DNA of 64,000 nucleotides from an uncultured Pseudomonadota bacterium (GCA_903870545.1 CAIQDI010000010.1:1-64000); one strand, 5' to 3'; shown: positions 1-9,710, counted from the stretch's first letter. Translations and numbers: made by a program. The notes: generated by a model from the sequence alone, not told the origin.

Positions 1-94
1 CTCGTCAGCCTCCGAAGAGCTGCTACCGTTCGACTTGCATGTGTTAAGCATACCGCCAGCGTTCAATCTGAGCCATGATCAAACTCTTCAGTTT
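1..94 (-). rRNA. rrs: 16S ribosomal RNA, 5' end (partial)
   Basis: Read on the minus strand, positions 94 to 71 give AAACTGAAGAGTTTGATCAT, followed by the universal GGCTCAG and GAACGCTGGCGG of the 16S 5' end. Only the first 94 bases are inside the window; the gene continues beyond position 1. The mature 5' end is placed at 94 by comparison with the E. coli start. Confidence 0.97.
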
Positions 95-258
95 AGATCA
101 GTTTTGCAACTCTAAAATGAGTTGCCAATTTTTGGCTCGACCAGAATTCACTAACATAATTTAAAATTGCTTTTGAATTACTGTGTTTCGTTCTTGTGTC
201 GATTATTTGTATAATCATATCTAGCAACACAAGCACCCACACAAATTATTTTGATTTA

Positions 259-294
259 GTTTTTAAAGAGCTTTTTCGCTGCGTTTCTGCAGCT
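259..294 (-). promoter_or_regulatory. rrn leader antitermination signals (boxB-like hairpin and boxA)
   Basis: On the minus strand a GCTGC/GCAGC hairpin with a six-base loop (294-279) is followed by GCTCTTTAAAAAC (271-259). This is the boxA core seen in gammaproteobacterial rRNA leaders, where NusB/NusE load to prevent Rho termination. The position, between the rrn promoter and 16S, fits. Confidence 0.75.
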
Positions 295-304
295 GATTCC
301 GAGT

Positions 305-332
305 ATTCTACAGCCTAAAAAAATTATGTCAA
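305..332 (-). promoter_or_regulatory. rRNA operon promoter
   Basis: The minus strand has a perfect -35 TTGACA (332-327), a 16-base spacer and -10 TAGAAT (310-305). An A/T-rich stretch upstream (333-360) is suitable as an UP element. It lies about 210 bases upstream of the 16S 5' end. Confidence 0.85.
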
Positions 333-423
333 ACAAAATTTTACTTTTGTTAACTTTTGCCGACAAACAGTGTTCGTTTTGGGGTGATTGTCGGCTACTC
401 GATTTTGATAAAACGCTTGAAAT

Positions 424-1215
424 TTAGTGACGACTTTCGGCTTGCGTGTTGTCTGTTTCTATATCCAAATCACCATAACCCAAACGACGGTGGAACAGTT
501 CTAGCAGCAACGACCAGCTTTGCAGCGCAAGTGCTGGATCATAACGCGGACCTTCGTCACGCATAAAAGCATGTTGACCATTCACTTCATGCCAAGTGAA
601 TCGAGTTCCCACTTCCTCCAATCGTGCTTTCAACAAATTACGACCTTCCAGCGGCACATGCGGATCTTGACGACCCCAAATGTGCAACAATTCACCTTTA
701 ATTTCCCCCGCACGATCCAACGAGTTGTCATTTTTGCCCAACCCCAACCCTCTTTTGTGAATGTCCGTCGCATAAAAACACGTCGTGGCTAATACATCTG
801 GATTCATCGCGGCACGAAATGCCAGATGTCCGCCGATGCAAATACCCATCACACCCAATTTCCCCGTGCAATAATCCAACGTTTTCAGATAATCCAAAAC
901 CGCCCGCGCGTCGCTGTCGTAAGACGAAAGCTCTTTCGTGATTTTATGTTCGTTGCCGCGCGTCGTGCCTTCTTCATCATAAGAAAGCACCGTGCCTAAC
1001 GGTTCCAATTCATGATAAATTTCAGGGCAAGCCACCACAAATCCATGTCCCGCCAACATCGCAGCGGTGCGACGAATCGGAGCCGTCACCTGAAAAATTT
1101 CTGAAAACATCAAAATCCCTGGATATTTTCCTGGTGCAACGGGGCGGAAAATATGCGCTCGCATCGTGCCAGTCGGGGTTTCTAAATCTGCAATTTCGTT
1201 ATCTCTAATAATCAT
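424..1215 (-). CDS. Dienelactone hydrolase family protein
   Basis: This is a 263-residue alpha/beta hydrolase of the dienelactone hydrolase (carboxymethylenebutenolidase) family. The family signature G-x-C-x-G-G is present around Cys126, and Asp184 (WGRQD) and His215 (NGQH) complete a plausible Cys-Asp-His triad. There is no signal peptide, so it should be cytoplasmic. Members open lactone rings such as dienelactone in chlorocatechol breakdown, but many are general esterases; nothing nearby points to aromatic degradation, so the substrate is unknown. It lies between the rRNA promoter and pgl, on the pgl strand. The start at 1215 follows an A/G-rich stretch that can serve as ribosome binding site. 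Confidence 0.9.
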   Translation of the reverse strand: MIIRDNEIADLETPTGTMRAHIFRPVAPGKYPGILMFSEIFQVTAPIRRTAAMLAGHGFVVACPEIYHELEPLGTVLSYDEEGTTRGNEHKITKELSSYDSDARAVLDYLKTLDYCTGKLGVMGICIGGHLAFRAAMNPDVLATTCFYATDIHKRGLGLGKNDNSLDRAGEIKGELLHIWGRQDPHVPLEGRNLLKARLEEVGTRFTWHEVNGQHAFMRDEGPRYDPALALQSWSLLLELFHRRLGYGDLDIETDNTQAESRH

Positions 1216-1306
1216 ATTTTCTTCTATTTAAGCCAGTTTGTTAAAAAACGCTATGTTAATTCAACACGGGTTAATGGCACAAGATTGTTGTATCAAATGC
1301 CGAAAA

Positions 1307-1993
1307 TCAACTCGTTTCAAATGCCGCCGAATCCACATAAATCTCTAAAACATTGAACGCCGTCACCGTCGCAACGGGTAAATTTTCACCGTCACGCCAA
1401 CGTTTCAACGCTTCACGTTTATCTTTTCCCGTAATCAAAAAAAACAAATTCTGCGTGTTACTCAACGCTTTCGCGCTCAATGTAATCCGTTCCGCTGGCG
1501 GTTTAGGCGAATCATAAATAGAATGCAGCCACGCATTTTCGTCGTGAATCCGATTCGGAAACAAACTCGCCACATGACCATCTTCACCCATTCCCAATAA
1601 GACCAAATCAAATGGCAGCGCGGCTTTCACAATCAACCGATATGCCGCCGCACTTTCTTCCGCGCCTAATTCTGTCGGCATATCGAAAACGTGATTTTTC
1701 GGAATCGCCACCGCATTCAAAAACGCATTTGCCGCCATCACGCTATTTCTGTTCGCATCATCAATCGGCAAACACCGCTCGTCACCGTGATAAATAAACC
1801 AGTTCGACCAATCCGCGTCACTTTGCGCCAATAATCGATACACTTTTTCGGGTGTTTTACCGCCCGCCAACACAAATTTAAATTGCCCACGTTCCGTAAT
1901 CGCTTCGTTTGCCAATGCCAAAATCCGCGCACAAACCGTTTCCGCGATTAAATCCGCCGTTTCAAGTTGATGCCATTGAAGATTACGCTGCAT
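1307..1993 (-). CDS. pgl: 6-phosphogluconolactonase
   Basis: This 228-residue protein hydrolyses 6-phosphogluconolactone to 6-phosphogluconate, the step between zwf and gnd products. Its NagB/RpiA-type fold is marked by the FVLAGGKTPEKVY segment near residue 40, the GDERCLP motif near 71 and LLGMGEDGHVASLFP near 132. The length is usual for the DevB/Pgl family. Zwf (4119-5600) and two 6-phosphogluconate dehydrogenases lie upstream on the same strand, so the three oxidative pentose phosphate steps are clustered. A repeat protein with its own terminator interrupts the block between pgl and zwf. Confidence 0.95.
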   Translation of the reverse strand: MQRNLQWHQLETADLIAETVCARILALANEAITERGQFKFVLAGGKTPEKVYRLLAQSDADWSNWFIYHGDERCLPIDDANRNSVMAANAFLNAVAIPKNHVFDMPTELGAEESAAAYRLIVKAALPFDLVLLGMGEDGHVASLFPNRIHDENAWLHSIYDSPKPPAERITLSAKALSNTQNLFFLITGKDKREALKRWRDGENLPVATVTAFNVLEIYVDSAAFETS

Positions 1994-2020
1994 GAATTTC
2001 CGCTTTTTAAAATTAAAAAA

Positions 2021-2061
2021 AATCGGCGTTCTTTTCTAACAGGAGAAAAGAAACGCCGATT
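2021..2061 (-). terminator. Intrinsic terminator after the repeat-protein gene
   Basis: On the minus strand AATCGGCGTT pairs with AACGCCGATT, with further pairing of T-rich and A-rich inner segments. A run of T follows (A-run on the plus strand at 2015-2022). It separates the repeat-protein gene from pgl. Confidence 0.85.
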
Positions 2062-2090
2062 GTTTGGTTGCCGTTATTTAAACGATAAAA

Positions 2091-4007
2091 CTACACAAAA
2101 CTTGTGTCGTTAATAATTACGGTACTCGACCCAACAATTGCAATATCACTACCCACAACGGTCACAGCAGCAGAAGCTACAGTAACGTCAAACAACTGAA
2201 CGGCAAATTTTTCAGCGAGTTTAACTCCCGTTGCACCTGTACCGCCACCGTCGTAAGCTGTATCAGCACTCACATAAACGGAGAAACTTGCTTTACCATC
2301 TGTGCCAATGGTAACGAAAGCGTTATTTGCTACACCTGAACCGCCTTTCAATAGAAGTAAACTTCCAAGAGTTGCTCCACCTTGCGTAACTGTAAAATCA
2401 TTTAAGTCAGCCGCTGTATAAGTTCCCAAAACCGACGGCGTTACTACTTTATAACCAACCGTTTGACCAGGTTTGCCATCCGTAATGCTAAATAAAACCG
2501 CGCCGCCTTCATTCACCGCCTGCGTTGATGGATTCAAACTGTAAGCATAATCTTTGCTCGAATCATTCACTAAAACAGCTGCGTCTATTGCTGTCATTGT
2601 AGTAGGAGTTCCACCACCTGTACCAGTTGCTGTACCAGCAGCAGCAGTCATTGTCATTATCAACATCTCGCCACCCAGTTCAGTGACGTGGTCTGCGTTC
2701 AACGGCACGGTAACTGTACCTGATGTTTTACCCGAGGCAATTGTAAATGTTCCACTTAATGACGAAGTATCTCCCAGCACAGTTACGGGGGTTGTTGCTG
2801 GTGTTACACTGGCGTGAGTTGCGTTAGTTCCGACAAGTGCAGGCCCAACAACAGTAATTCCCGTCAACGTATAAGCGTAAGTCGTTCCAGTAGAAGAACC
2901 GACTGGCATATTACTCAACGTGAAAACGGCTGAACCGCCTTCATTTACCGACGTTGCCGCTGGTGATAATGTGGGAATGTCTGTGCTGGTGTCATTCACA
3001 ATAACAGTGCTAATTACCGATACAGCAGCGGTAGAAGTAGATGCAATACCAGCTAATGTCAATGTAAAAGTTTCGGGACCTTCTGCTAATACATCATTTA
3101 CAAATGAAACGGGAATATTAGCAAGTCCATTGTCACCAACAGTCACAGAAATAGTATTGGTTTGAACTCCGCTGCTAACAGTCAAAGCAGTATTATTGAT
3201 TTTGGCATCATTTGCTGCAAGCCCTGTGCTGCTTAATACAGCGGTATAACTGCCTTTAACGGCATTAGCGAAATTAAACATCATACCGCCGCCCTCATTC
3301 ACTGACGCAACCGACGGCGTTAATGTATTAGTTGCCGTGATGCTGGTGTCTATGATTGTAACGGTTGCTGTTGGAGTGCTTGGTAAAACTCCACCTAATG
3401 TCGGGTTACTCAACGTTAACGTTAAAACTTCAGTCGATTCAGTGAAGGCATCGGCTTTCACGACAACAGGGATAGAAGCCACACCATTTACAACTGTTAC
3501 GGTTCCAGTTGCTAATGTACCGACAACATTAGCACTTGTTGTCACGGTGTAATCAGTCGTAATAGTCGGCCCCGAAAAAGTATAAGTATAAGCACCATTC
3601 GCCGCATTGATGTTAAACGTCACCGTGCTACCTTCATTAACTGTTGCCGCCGAAGGAATAATTTTAGACGGCGAGTTGGTGCTGGTGTCGTAGACTGTGA
3701 TTGAAGCGGTCGTTGCGTCAGCATTAGCGAATGCTGCGGTACCGCTTACAATCATAGTATCCGTGCCTTCGGTCGTTAAATCCGCAAGTAATGTCACTGG
3801 AATAACTGCTACGCCGTTTGATACTGGCACCACACCCGTCAAGCCGCCTTTCACGTCTAGCGCAGTGAAGTTTGCACCGGTTGATGTCGTACCCGCCAAT
3901 GTATAATTGAAAGTCTTTTCAGTCGTAAACCCCGTTGCATAAAACGTTGCGGTGCTACCTTCATTAACCGAACTCGCAGTTTTGTATATTTTCACAGTTG
4001 TTGTCAT
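2091..4007 (-). CDS. Calx-beta-like repeat protein, probable secreted or surface protein
   Basis: This 638-residue protein is built of five repeats of roughly 105-150 residues. Each opens with a VNEG-S/G motif (about residues 14, 123, 237, 352 and 500). Each closes with acidic E-x-x-E/T and an I/V-x-N/D-D-T/S-S strand. This layout resembles Calx-beta/cadherin-like immunoglobulin folds of calcium-binding adhesins and S-layer proteins. No N-terminal signal peptide or RTX nonapeptide is visible; the last residues (INDTSFV) end in a hydrophobic tail, so export by a type I system is possible but unproven. Composition is rich in Thr, Ala, Val and Ser with no cysteine in the repeats. It sits between zwf and pgl and has its own terminator. 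Function is inferred as structural; I cannot name the protein. Confidence 0.7.
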   Translation of the reverse strand: MTTTVKIYKTASSVNEGSTATFYATGFTTEKTFNYTLAGTTSTGANFTALDVKGGLTGVVPVSNGVAVIPVTLLADLTTEGTDTMIVSGTAAFANADATTASITVYDTSTNSPSKIIPSAATVNEGSTVTFNINAANGAYTYTFSGPTITTDYTVTTSANVVGTLATGTVTVVNGVASIPVVVKADAFTESTEVLTLTLSNPTLGGVLPSTPTATVTIIDTSITATNTLTPSVASVNEGGGMMFNFANAVKGSYTAVLSSTGLAANDAKINNTALTVSSGVQTNTISVTVGDNGLANIPVSFVNDVLAEGPETFTLTLAGIASTSTAAVSVISTVIVNDTSTDIPTLSPAATSVNEGGSAVFTLSNMPVGSSTGTTYAYTLTGITVVGPALVGTNATHASVTPATTPVTVLGDTSSLSGTFTIASGKTSGTVTVPLNADHVTELGGEMLIMTMTAAAGTATGTGGGTPTTMTAIDAAVLVNDSSKDYAYSLNPSTQAVNEGGAVLFSITDGKPGQTVGYKVVTPSVLGTYTAADLNDFTVTQGGATLGSLLLLKGGSGVANNAFVTIGTDGKASFSVYVSADTAYDGGGTGATGVKLAEKFAVQLFDVTVASAAVTVVGSDIAIVGSSTVIINDTSFV

Positions 4008-4118
4008 AAAAATTCTCTCTCAAATAGAAATTAAAAAAATAAATTAACGTTTTCGCGCATTTACGTTACACGCTCAAATCATCGTACACCCTTTCAGAAG
4101 GGGCTTCAAATGTTTAAT

Positions 4119-5600
4119 TTACTTGCATTCAGGCGTTAAAGACGTGCGCCATTTTTGGCTTTCTTTATCGAACAAACGACTGTCTTCAGGCCCCCACGAA
4201 CCGGCGGGATAAGTTGCCACATAATCGCGTTCACTTGCCCACGTTTGCAAAATCGGATCGACAATTTTCCACGCATATTCCACTTCATCGAACCGTAAAA
4301 ACAACGACCGATCACCGCGCAACACGTCTAACAATAAGTCTTCGTACGCATCAATAGCTTTTTCGTCCGAATTCCGAAAACTGGCATCCAGTGAACTGGT
4401 GCGGGTTTTCATTTCTAAACCGGGTTCTTTCACGGTCATTTCAATCCGAATACATTCTTCCGGTTGAATGCCCAACAACACCCAATTCGGATTCATGCAA
4501 TGCACTTCGGTATCACGGAAAAAATGCAACGGCGGATGACGGAAACAAATCGAAATCACCGATTGCCCTTTTTTCATGCGTTTGCCGGTGCGTAAATACA
4601 TCGGCACGCCGCGCCACCGCCAATTATCGACATACAATTTCATCGACGCATAGGTTTCGGTAATGCTGTCAGCGGGAACGTGCGCTTCTTGTAAATACCC
4701 ATTCACTTTTTCGCCATTCACTGTGCCGCTGGCATATTGAGCGCGGTACGCATGAGCATGAACGGCTTCTTTTGAAATCGGGCGAATCGATTTTAACACT
4801 TTTACTTTTTCGTCACGCAACGCATCGGCTTCCATTGAAACCGGCGGTTCCATCGTCACCAGCGTTAATAATTGCAACAAATGACTTTGCAACATATCGC
4901 GCATTGCGCCGGAACCGTTGTAATACTCGCCGCGCCCTTCAATGCCAAGACTTTCAGAATGGGTAATTTGAATGTGGTCGATGTAATTACGATTCCAAAG
5001 CGGTTCAAGCATCACGTTAGCAAAACGGAACACCAGCACATTTTGCACCGTGCCTTTGCCCAAATAATGGTCGATGCGGTAAATTTGCTCTTCCGTTAAA
5101 TAATGTGAAATGCGTTTTTGTAACGCTTGTGCGCTTTCCAAATCGTAACCAAACGGTTTTTCAATCACCACGCGCCGCCAACCTGCCGTTTCGTCAAATA
5201 GTTGATTATTGCTCAAATGTTCCATGACCGAACCAAAATCCGACGGACTAATCGACAAATAAAACGCGGCATTTTGAGGGAATTGCGGTTGTTTCAACGT
5301 GACGGCTAACGAGCTGTAACATTCCGGCTGCTGCAAATCGCCAAAATGATAATGCAACCGCGCGGCAAATTTTTCAAAAACAGCTTCATCGAAAGCGTCT
5401 TTGATTTTGGTTTGAATCATTTCTTTGACTTCAGAAAGCCATTTTTCTTGTGTCCATTCCCGTCGCCCGATGGCGACAATTCTCGTATCGTCGGGCAATT
5501 TCCCCGCAACATCCAAATGGTAAAACGCGGGCATCAATTTAATGCGCGACAAATTCCCCGTCGCGCCAAAAATTACATAAGTACAAGCATCAGCATTCAT
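4119..5600 (-). CDS. zwf: Glucose-6-phosphate dehydrogenase
   Basis: This 493-residue enzyme oxidises glucose 6-phosphate to 6-phosphogluconolactone with NAD(P)+. The N-terminal Rossmann motif is IFGATGNLSRIKLMP, where the usual GDL reads GNL. The active-site motif is RIDHYLGKG near residue 177; most family members have RIDHYLGKE. The second half contains YLRTGKRM and GPEDSR typical of the family C-terminus. Length is normal. In gamma-proteobacterial methylotrophs the enzyme feeds the dissimilatory ribulose monophosphate cycle, a role suggested here only by the neighbouring tandem gnd genes. Confidence 0.95.
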   Translation of the reverse strand: MNADACTYVIFGATGNLSRIKLMPAFYHLDVAGKLPDDTRIVAIGRREWTQEKWLSEVKEMIQTKIKDAFDEAVFEKFAARLHYHFGDLQQPECYSSLAVTLKQPQFPQNAAFYLSISPSDFGSVMEHLSNNQLFDETAGWRRVVIEKPFGYDLESAQALQKRISHYLTEEQIYRIDHYLGKGTVQNVLVFRFANVMLEPLWNRNYIDHIQITHSESLGIEGRGEYYNGSGAMRDMLQSHLLQLLTLVTMEPPVSMEADALRDEKVKVLKSIRPISKEAVHAHAYRAQYASGTVNGEKVNGYLQEAHVPADSITETYASMKLYVDNWRWRGVPMYLRTGKRMKKGQSVISICFRHPPLHFFRDTEVHCMNPNWVLLGIQPEECIRIEMTVKEPGLEMKTRTSSLDASFRNSDEKAIDAYEDLLLDVLRGDRSLFLRFDEVEYAWKIVDPILQTWASERDYVATYPAGSWGPEDSRLFDKESQKWRTSLTPECK

Positions 5601-5636
5601 AGTGAAACTCCAAAATTAAACACAATTTCAAAAAAA

Positions 5637-5670
5637 AACCGCCGCCGCATTCAATTGACGACAACGGTTT
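5637..5670 (-). terminator. Intrinsic terminator downstream of the first gnd
   Basis: On the minus strand AACCGTTGTCG pairs with CGGCGGCGGTT (11 pairs, three of them G-U) around a TCAATTGAATG loop. Eight or more T follow. It lies between the gnd copy at 5695-7164 and zwf, so zwf probably has its own promoter. Confidence 0.75.
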
Positions 5671-5694
5671 TCCGTTTTTGACTAACTCAAAATT

Positions 5695-7164
5695 TTATAC
5701 CGAATAATTAGTCGTGGCGGAAACATTTCCACCTTCGCCAATCCAATCCGTGTGGAAAAATTCACCGCGCGGTTTGTCGATACGTTCATAAGAATGCGAG
5801 CCAAAATAATCGCGCTGCGCTTGTAACAAATTCGCGGGCAAATGTTCGGTGCGATAGCCATCAAAATACGCCAACGCCGATGAAAACGTTGGAATCGGAA
5901 TGCCCAATTGAATGCCTAAAATCACGGCTTTGCGCCAATTCACTTCCGATTTTTTCATCACACCAGCAAAAAAGTCGTCGAACAACAAATTTCTTAACTC
6001 GTGATTATTGCTGTAAGCGTGTTTGATATTCTTTAAAAATTTACTGCGAATAATACAACCGCCGCGCCACATCAACGCAATGTCACCGTAATTCAGCGCG
6101 AATTTATATTCTCTTGAAGCCTCACGCATTAAACGGAAACCTTGCGCGTAAGAAATAATTTTTGACGCATACAACGCATCATGAATGGCGTGAATCATTT
6201 CAGCTTTATCGCCAGTGAACGGCGCAATCGGGTGTTTGTGCAAAATTTTTGCCGCTTGAACACGCTCCGATTTTTGCCACGACAAACACCGCGCAAAAAC
6301 TGCTTCACCAATCAATGTCAACGGAATGCCTAATTCCAAAGCATCAATCCCTGTCCATTTTCCGGTGCCTTTTTGTCCAGCGGTATCTAAAATTTTAGCC
6401 AACAACGGCGCACCGTCTTCGTCTTTATAAGCCAGAATATCGATGGTAATTTCCATCAAGTACGAACTTAATTCGCCTTTGTTCCATTCTTGAAAAATGT
6501 CGTGAATTTCGTCAACGCTTAATCCCAAACCTTCTGACAACAATTGATACGCTTCACAAATTAACTGCATATCGCCGTATTCAATGCCGTTGTGAACCAT
6601 TTTGACGTAATGCCCCGCGCCATTATCGCCCACCCAATGACAACAAGGCTCGCCGTCAACGTGTGCGCTAATCGCTTGAAAAATCGGTTTGACGGTTGCC
6701 CAACCGGCACGATTTCCGCCTGGCATCATCGACGCGCCATAATGTGCGCCTTCTTCACCGCCGGAAACACCCATGCCGATAAAGTTTAAGCCTTTTTCAT
6801 TTAGTTGCGCCACGCGGCGATTGGTATCGGTATAAAGCGAATTGCCACCATCAACAATAATGTCACCTTTTGACAACAACGGAACTAACTTGTCGATATA
6901 AAAATCCACCACGTCACCCGCTCTCACCATCATGAAAACCACGCGCGGCGTTTGCAGATTGTCCACCAATTCTTGCAATGAATTGGTGCTAATCATTTCG
7001 GCGTTTTCAATGGCAGCGGTATTTTCAGCTTCTGCCGTGACAAACGTATCGGCAACGCCTTCGGCATATTCATAAACCGCCACTTTGAAGCCGTGGTCTC
7101 GAATGTTGAGAGCCAAATTTTTTCCCATTACCGCTAAACCAACCATACCAATTTGTGCTTGCAT
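5695..7164 (-). CDS. gnd: 6-phosphogluconate dehydrogenase, decarboxylating (copy 1)
   Basis: This 489-residue protein catalyses oxidative decarboxylation of 6-phosphogluconate to ribulose 5-phosphate. Visible motifs are GLAVMGKNLALNI at the NADP-binding N-terminus, GGNSLYTDT near 107, the GVSGGEEGA loop near 133, and [16 protein letters not shown] near 187 with the catalytic lysine. The C-terminal GGNVSATT tail of the dimer-forming long type is present. It is a close paralogue of the next gene upstream (7205-8650), sharing long identical stretches, so the pair is a tandem duplication. Cytoplasmic. Start at 7164 follows AGAGGAAAAT. Confidence 0.95.
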   Translation of the reverse strand: MQAQIGMVGLAVMGKNLALNIRDHGFKVAVYEYAEGVADTFVTAEAENTAAIENAEMISTNSLQELVDNLQTPRVVFMMVRAGDVVDFYIDKLVPLLSKGDIIVDGGNSLYTDTNRRVAQLNEKGLNFIGMGVSGGEEGAHYGASMMPGGNRAGWATVKPIFQAISAHVDGEPCCHWVGDNGAGHYVKMVHNGIEYGDMQLICEAYQLLSEGLGLSVDEIHDIFQEWNKGELSSYLMEITIDILAYKDEDGAPLLAKILDTAGQKGTGKWTGIDALELGIPLTLIGEAVFARCLSWQKSERVQAAKILHKHPIAPFTGDKAEMIHAIHDALYASKIISYAQGFRLMREASREYKFALNYGDIALMWRGGCIIRSKFLKNIKHAYSNNHELRNLLFDDFFAGVMKKSEVNWRKAVILGIQLGIPIPTFSSALAYFDGYRTEHLPANLLQAQRDYFGSHSYERIDKPRGEFFHTDWIGEGGNVSATTNYSV

Positions 7165-7204
7165 ATTTTCCTCTCAAATTAAAACTGAAGTGAATTGTGG
7201 CGTG

Positions 7205-8650
7205 TTACACAGTGTAAGTGGTCGCCGAAACGTTGCCGCCCTGCCCTGTCCAATCGGTATGGAAAAATTTTCCACGCGCTTGGTCAACACGTTCATAAGT
7301 GTGTGCGCCAAAATAATCGCGCTGTGCTTGTAATAAATTTGCCGGTAATTTCGCTGAACGATAACCATCGAAATACGCCAAAGCCGATGAAAATGTCGGC
7401 GTGGGAATTTCTAATTCAATCCCTAACACGACCGCTTTACGCCAGCCTAAATTGGCTTTTTGCATCGCCGCGACAAAGAAATCATCCAGCAACAAGTTTT
7501 CTAAATCCGGTGTTTTGTTGTAAGCCTGTTTGATGTTGTTCAAGAATTGACTGCGAATAATACAGCCGCCGCGCCACATCAAGGCAATGTCGCCGTAATT
7601 CAACTCAAAATGATATTCTTTCGACGCTTCACGCATTAAACGGAAACCTTGTGCATAAGAAATCAATTTCGCCGCGTACAACGCATCGCCAATTGCGTGA
7701 ATCATGGCGGCTTTGTCACCACTGAAAACCGCGTGTGTTTTTGGTAAACGTTCTGCCGCCCGAACGCGCTCGTCTTTTTGCGAAGATAAACACCGCGCAA
7801 AAACCGCTTCGCCAATTAACGTCAACGGAATGCCCAAATCCAGCGCGTTAATACCTGTCCATTTACCGGTGCCTTTTTGTCCAGCGGTGTCTAAAATTTT
7901 CTCAACTAATGGCGAACCATCGCTGTCTTTGTGTGCGAAAATTTCGGTGGTGATTTCAATTAAATACGAACCCAATTCGCCTTGATTCCATTCGTTGAAA
8001 ACGGCGTGTAATTCGTCCGCATTCAAACCTAACCCTTCCGACAATAATTGATACGCTTCACAAATCAATTGCATATCGCCGTATTCAATACCGTTGTGAA
8101 CCATTTTCACATAATGCCCCGCGCCTTTGTCGCCGACCCAATTGCAACACGGTTCGCCGTCAACGTGTGCGCTAATCGCTTGGAAAATTGGTTTAACGGT
8201 TTCCCATGCGGCAGGATTGCCACCTGGCATAATCGATGGGCCATTTCTCGCGCCTTCTTCACCACCCGAAACGCCGGTGCCGATAAAGTTCAACCCTTTT
8301 TCACTTAAATCGGCGGTGCGACGATTGGTGTCGGTGAAAAGCGAATTTCCGCCATCAACAATAATATCGCCCGCCGATAATAATGGCGTTAATTTGTCGA
8401 TATATTGATCCACCACGTCACCGGCTTTCACCATCAACATAATGATGCGCGGCGTTTGTAAACTTTCGACCAAGGCTTCTAACGAATGCACGCCGATAAC
8501 ATTGGTGCCTTTTGCAGCGGTATTCAAAAACTCATCGACAACGCGAGTAGTGCGATTAAAAACGGATACTTTGAAGCCGTGATCGTTCATGTTAAGCACT
8601 AAATTTTGACCCATTACCGCTAAACCAATTAAACCAATTTGCGCTTTCAT
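7205..8650 (-). CDS. gnd: 6-phosphogluconate dehydrogenase, decarboxylating (copy 2)
   Basis: This 481-residue paralogue of the downstream gnd has the same motifs: [34 protein letters not shown] and [16 protein letters not shown]. The pair differs mostly in the coenzyme-binding domain (residues 30-80) and in the helical C-terminal domain. Both look intact, with all catalytic residues. The 40-base gap to copy 1 holds only a ribosome binding site, so the two are probably cotranscribed. Different cofactor preference (NAD versus NADP) is possible but cannot be read from the sequence with confidence. Confidence 0.95.
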   Translation of the reverse strand: MKAQIGLIGLAVMGQNLVLNMNDHGFKVSVFNRTTRVVDEFLNTAAKGTNVIGVHSLEALVESLQTPRIIMLMVKAGDVVDQYIDKLTPLLSAGDIIVDGGNSLFTDTNRRTADLSEKGLNFIGTGVSGGEEGARNGPSIMPGGNPAAWETVKPIFQAISAHVDGEPCCNWVGDKGAGHYVKMVHNGIEYGDMQLICEAYQLLSEGLGLNADELHAVFNEWNQGELGSYLIEITTEIFAHKDSDGSPLVEKILDTAGQKGTGKWTGINALDLGIPLTLIGEAVFARCLSSQKDERVRAAERLPKTHAVFSGDKAAMIHAIGDALYAAKLISYAQGFRLMREASKEYHFELNYGDIALMWRGGCIIRSQFLNNIKQAYNKTPDLENLLLDDFFVAAMQKANLGWRKAVVLGIELEIPTPTFSSALAYFDGYRSAKLPANLLQAQRDYFGAHTYERVDQARGKFFHTDWTGQGGNVSATTYTV

Positions 8651-8693
8651 TTATTTGCCTTTTAGAAGATTGAGAAGCTGTAATTTTAGCACG

Positions 8694-9623
8694 TTAAACA
8701 TTAAAAAATTCTTTTGCCGCCGCCACATCATGACGAATTTGAGATTGTAATTGTTCCAGCGAGGCAAAACGCATTTCGTGCCGCAATTTGTATTTAAACT
8801 GCACACTAACGTAACGCCCATAAATATCTTGATTAAAATCAAACAAATGCGTTTCTAAAATTACTTTGTGGTTGCCGTCAATCGTCGGACGAATACCGAC
8901 ATTCGCCACGCCTTGAAATTCACGATTATCAATGCCGGTCATGGTGACGGCAAACACGCCGCGAATCGGCGTATTTCGGCGCAACATTTTGATGTTTGCC
9001 GTAGGAAATCCTAGCGTTCGCCCGAGTTTATCGCCTTGTGCAACACGCCCACAAATCGAATAATCTTGCCCCAACAAACGTTTCGCTTGCGTCAAATCAT
9101 CGGCATTCAACGCATCGCGAATCAACGTACTACTGACACGCAAATCGGCTAATCGATACGCGGTTGATTTTTCAACTGAAAAACCCAGTAATTCGCCGTG
9201 CTCTTGCAACAGTTTGAAATTACCGCGCCGCGCTTTGCCAAAGTGAAAATCGTCACCAATCACCACATGTTTCACATTCAGTTTCGACACTAAAATTTGT
9301 TGAATGAATTGCTCCGGTTCGTAATCGGCCAGAGTTCGATTGAAACGCACAATGACCACGTTATCAATCGGCAATGAATGTAACGCCAGCATTTTTTCGC
9401 GCAACCGCATCAAACGAGAAGGCGCATTATCGGCTGAAAAATACTCTAACGGTTGCGGCTCAAACAAGATGATGACCGTTGGCAAATTAAGTTCGCGCCC
9501 ACGATTAGCTAACGCTTCAATCACGGCACGATGCCCTAAATGTACGCCGTCGAAATTACCAATGGTTAAAACACAGCCATTCGGAAAAGGCGGTGCATGA
9601 GAAAAACCTCGAATTAAACGCAT
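8694..9623 (-). CDS. ribF: Bifunctional riboflavin kinase / FAD synthetase
   Basis: This 309-residue enzyme phosphorylates riboflavin to FMN and adenylates FMN to FAD. The N-terminal nucleotidyltransferase domain shows GNFDGVHLGHRA near residue 22 and SSTLIRDAL near 165. The C-terminal riboflavin kinase domain begins near 180 with the GRTLGFPTANI motif. Length is standard. It lies 43 bases upstream of gnd copy 2, same strand, and may share transcription with it. RibF is often next to ileS and lspA, which are not here. Confidence 0.95.
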   Translation of the reverse strand: MRLIRGFSHAPPFPNGCVLTIGNFDGVHLGHRAVIEALANRGRELNLPTVIILFEPQPLEYFSADNAPSRLMRLREKMLALHSLPIDNVVIVRFNRTLADYEPEQFIQQILVSKLNVKHVVIGDDFHFGKARRGNFKLLQEHGELLGFSVEKSTAYRLADLRVSSTLIRDALNADDLTQAKRLLGQDYSICGRVAQGDKLGRTLGFPTANIKMLRRNTPIRGVFAVTMTGIDNREFQGVANVGIRPTIDGNHKVILETHLFDFNQDIYGRYVSVQFKYKLRHEMRFASLEQLQSQIRHDVAAAKEFFNV

Positions 9624-9660
9624 GATGAAAAACTCAAATCAGAAATAGCAGTCAAAAAAA

Positions 9661-9690
9661 AACCCCGCGAGCAAGCTCACAGGGTTTTTA
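9661..9690 (-). terminator. Intrinsic terminator of the Lpp-like gene
   Basis: On the minus strand AACCCTGTGAGC and GCTCGCGGGGTT form a GC-rich stem with a short loop. A long T run follows (A-run at 9654-9662). It lies immediately after the small lipoprotein gene. Confidence 0.85.
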
Positions 9691-9710
9691 GCAGCATTCA
9701 ATGAATAAAA

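Noticed and set aside
8651-8693. A riboswitch before gnd copy 2 or ribF (for example FMN)
   Set aside because: The gap is only 43 bases and none of the conserved riboswitch helices can be read in it.
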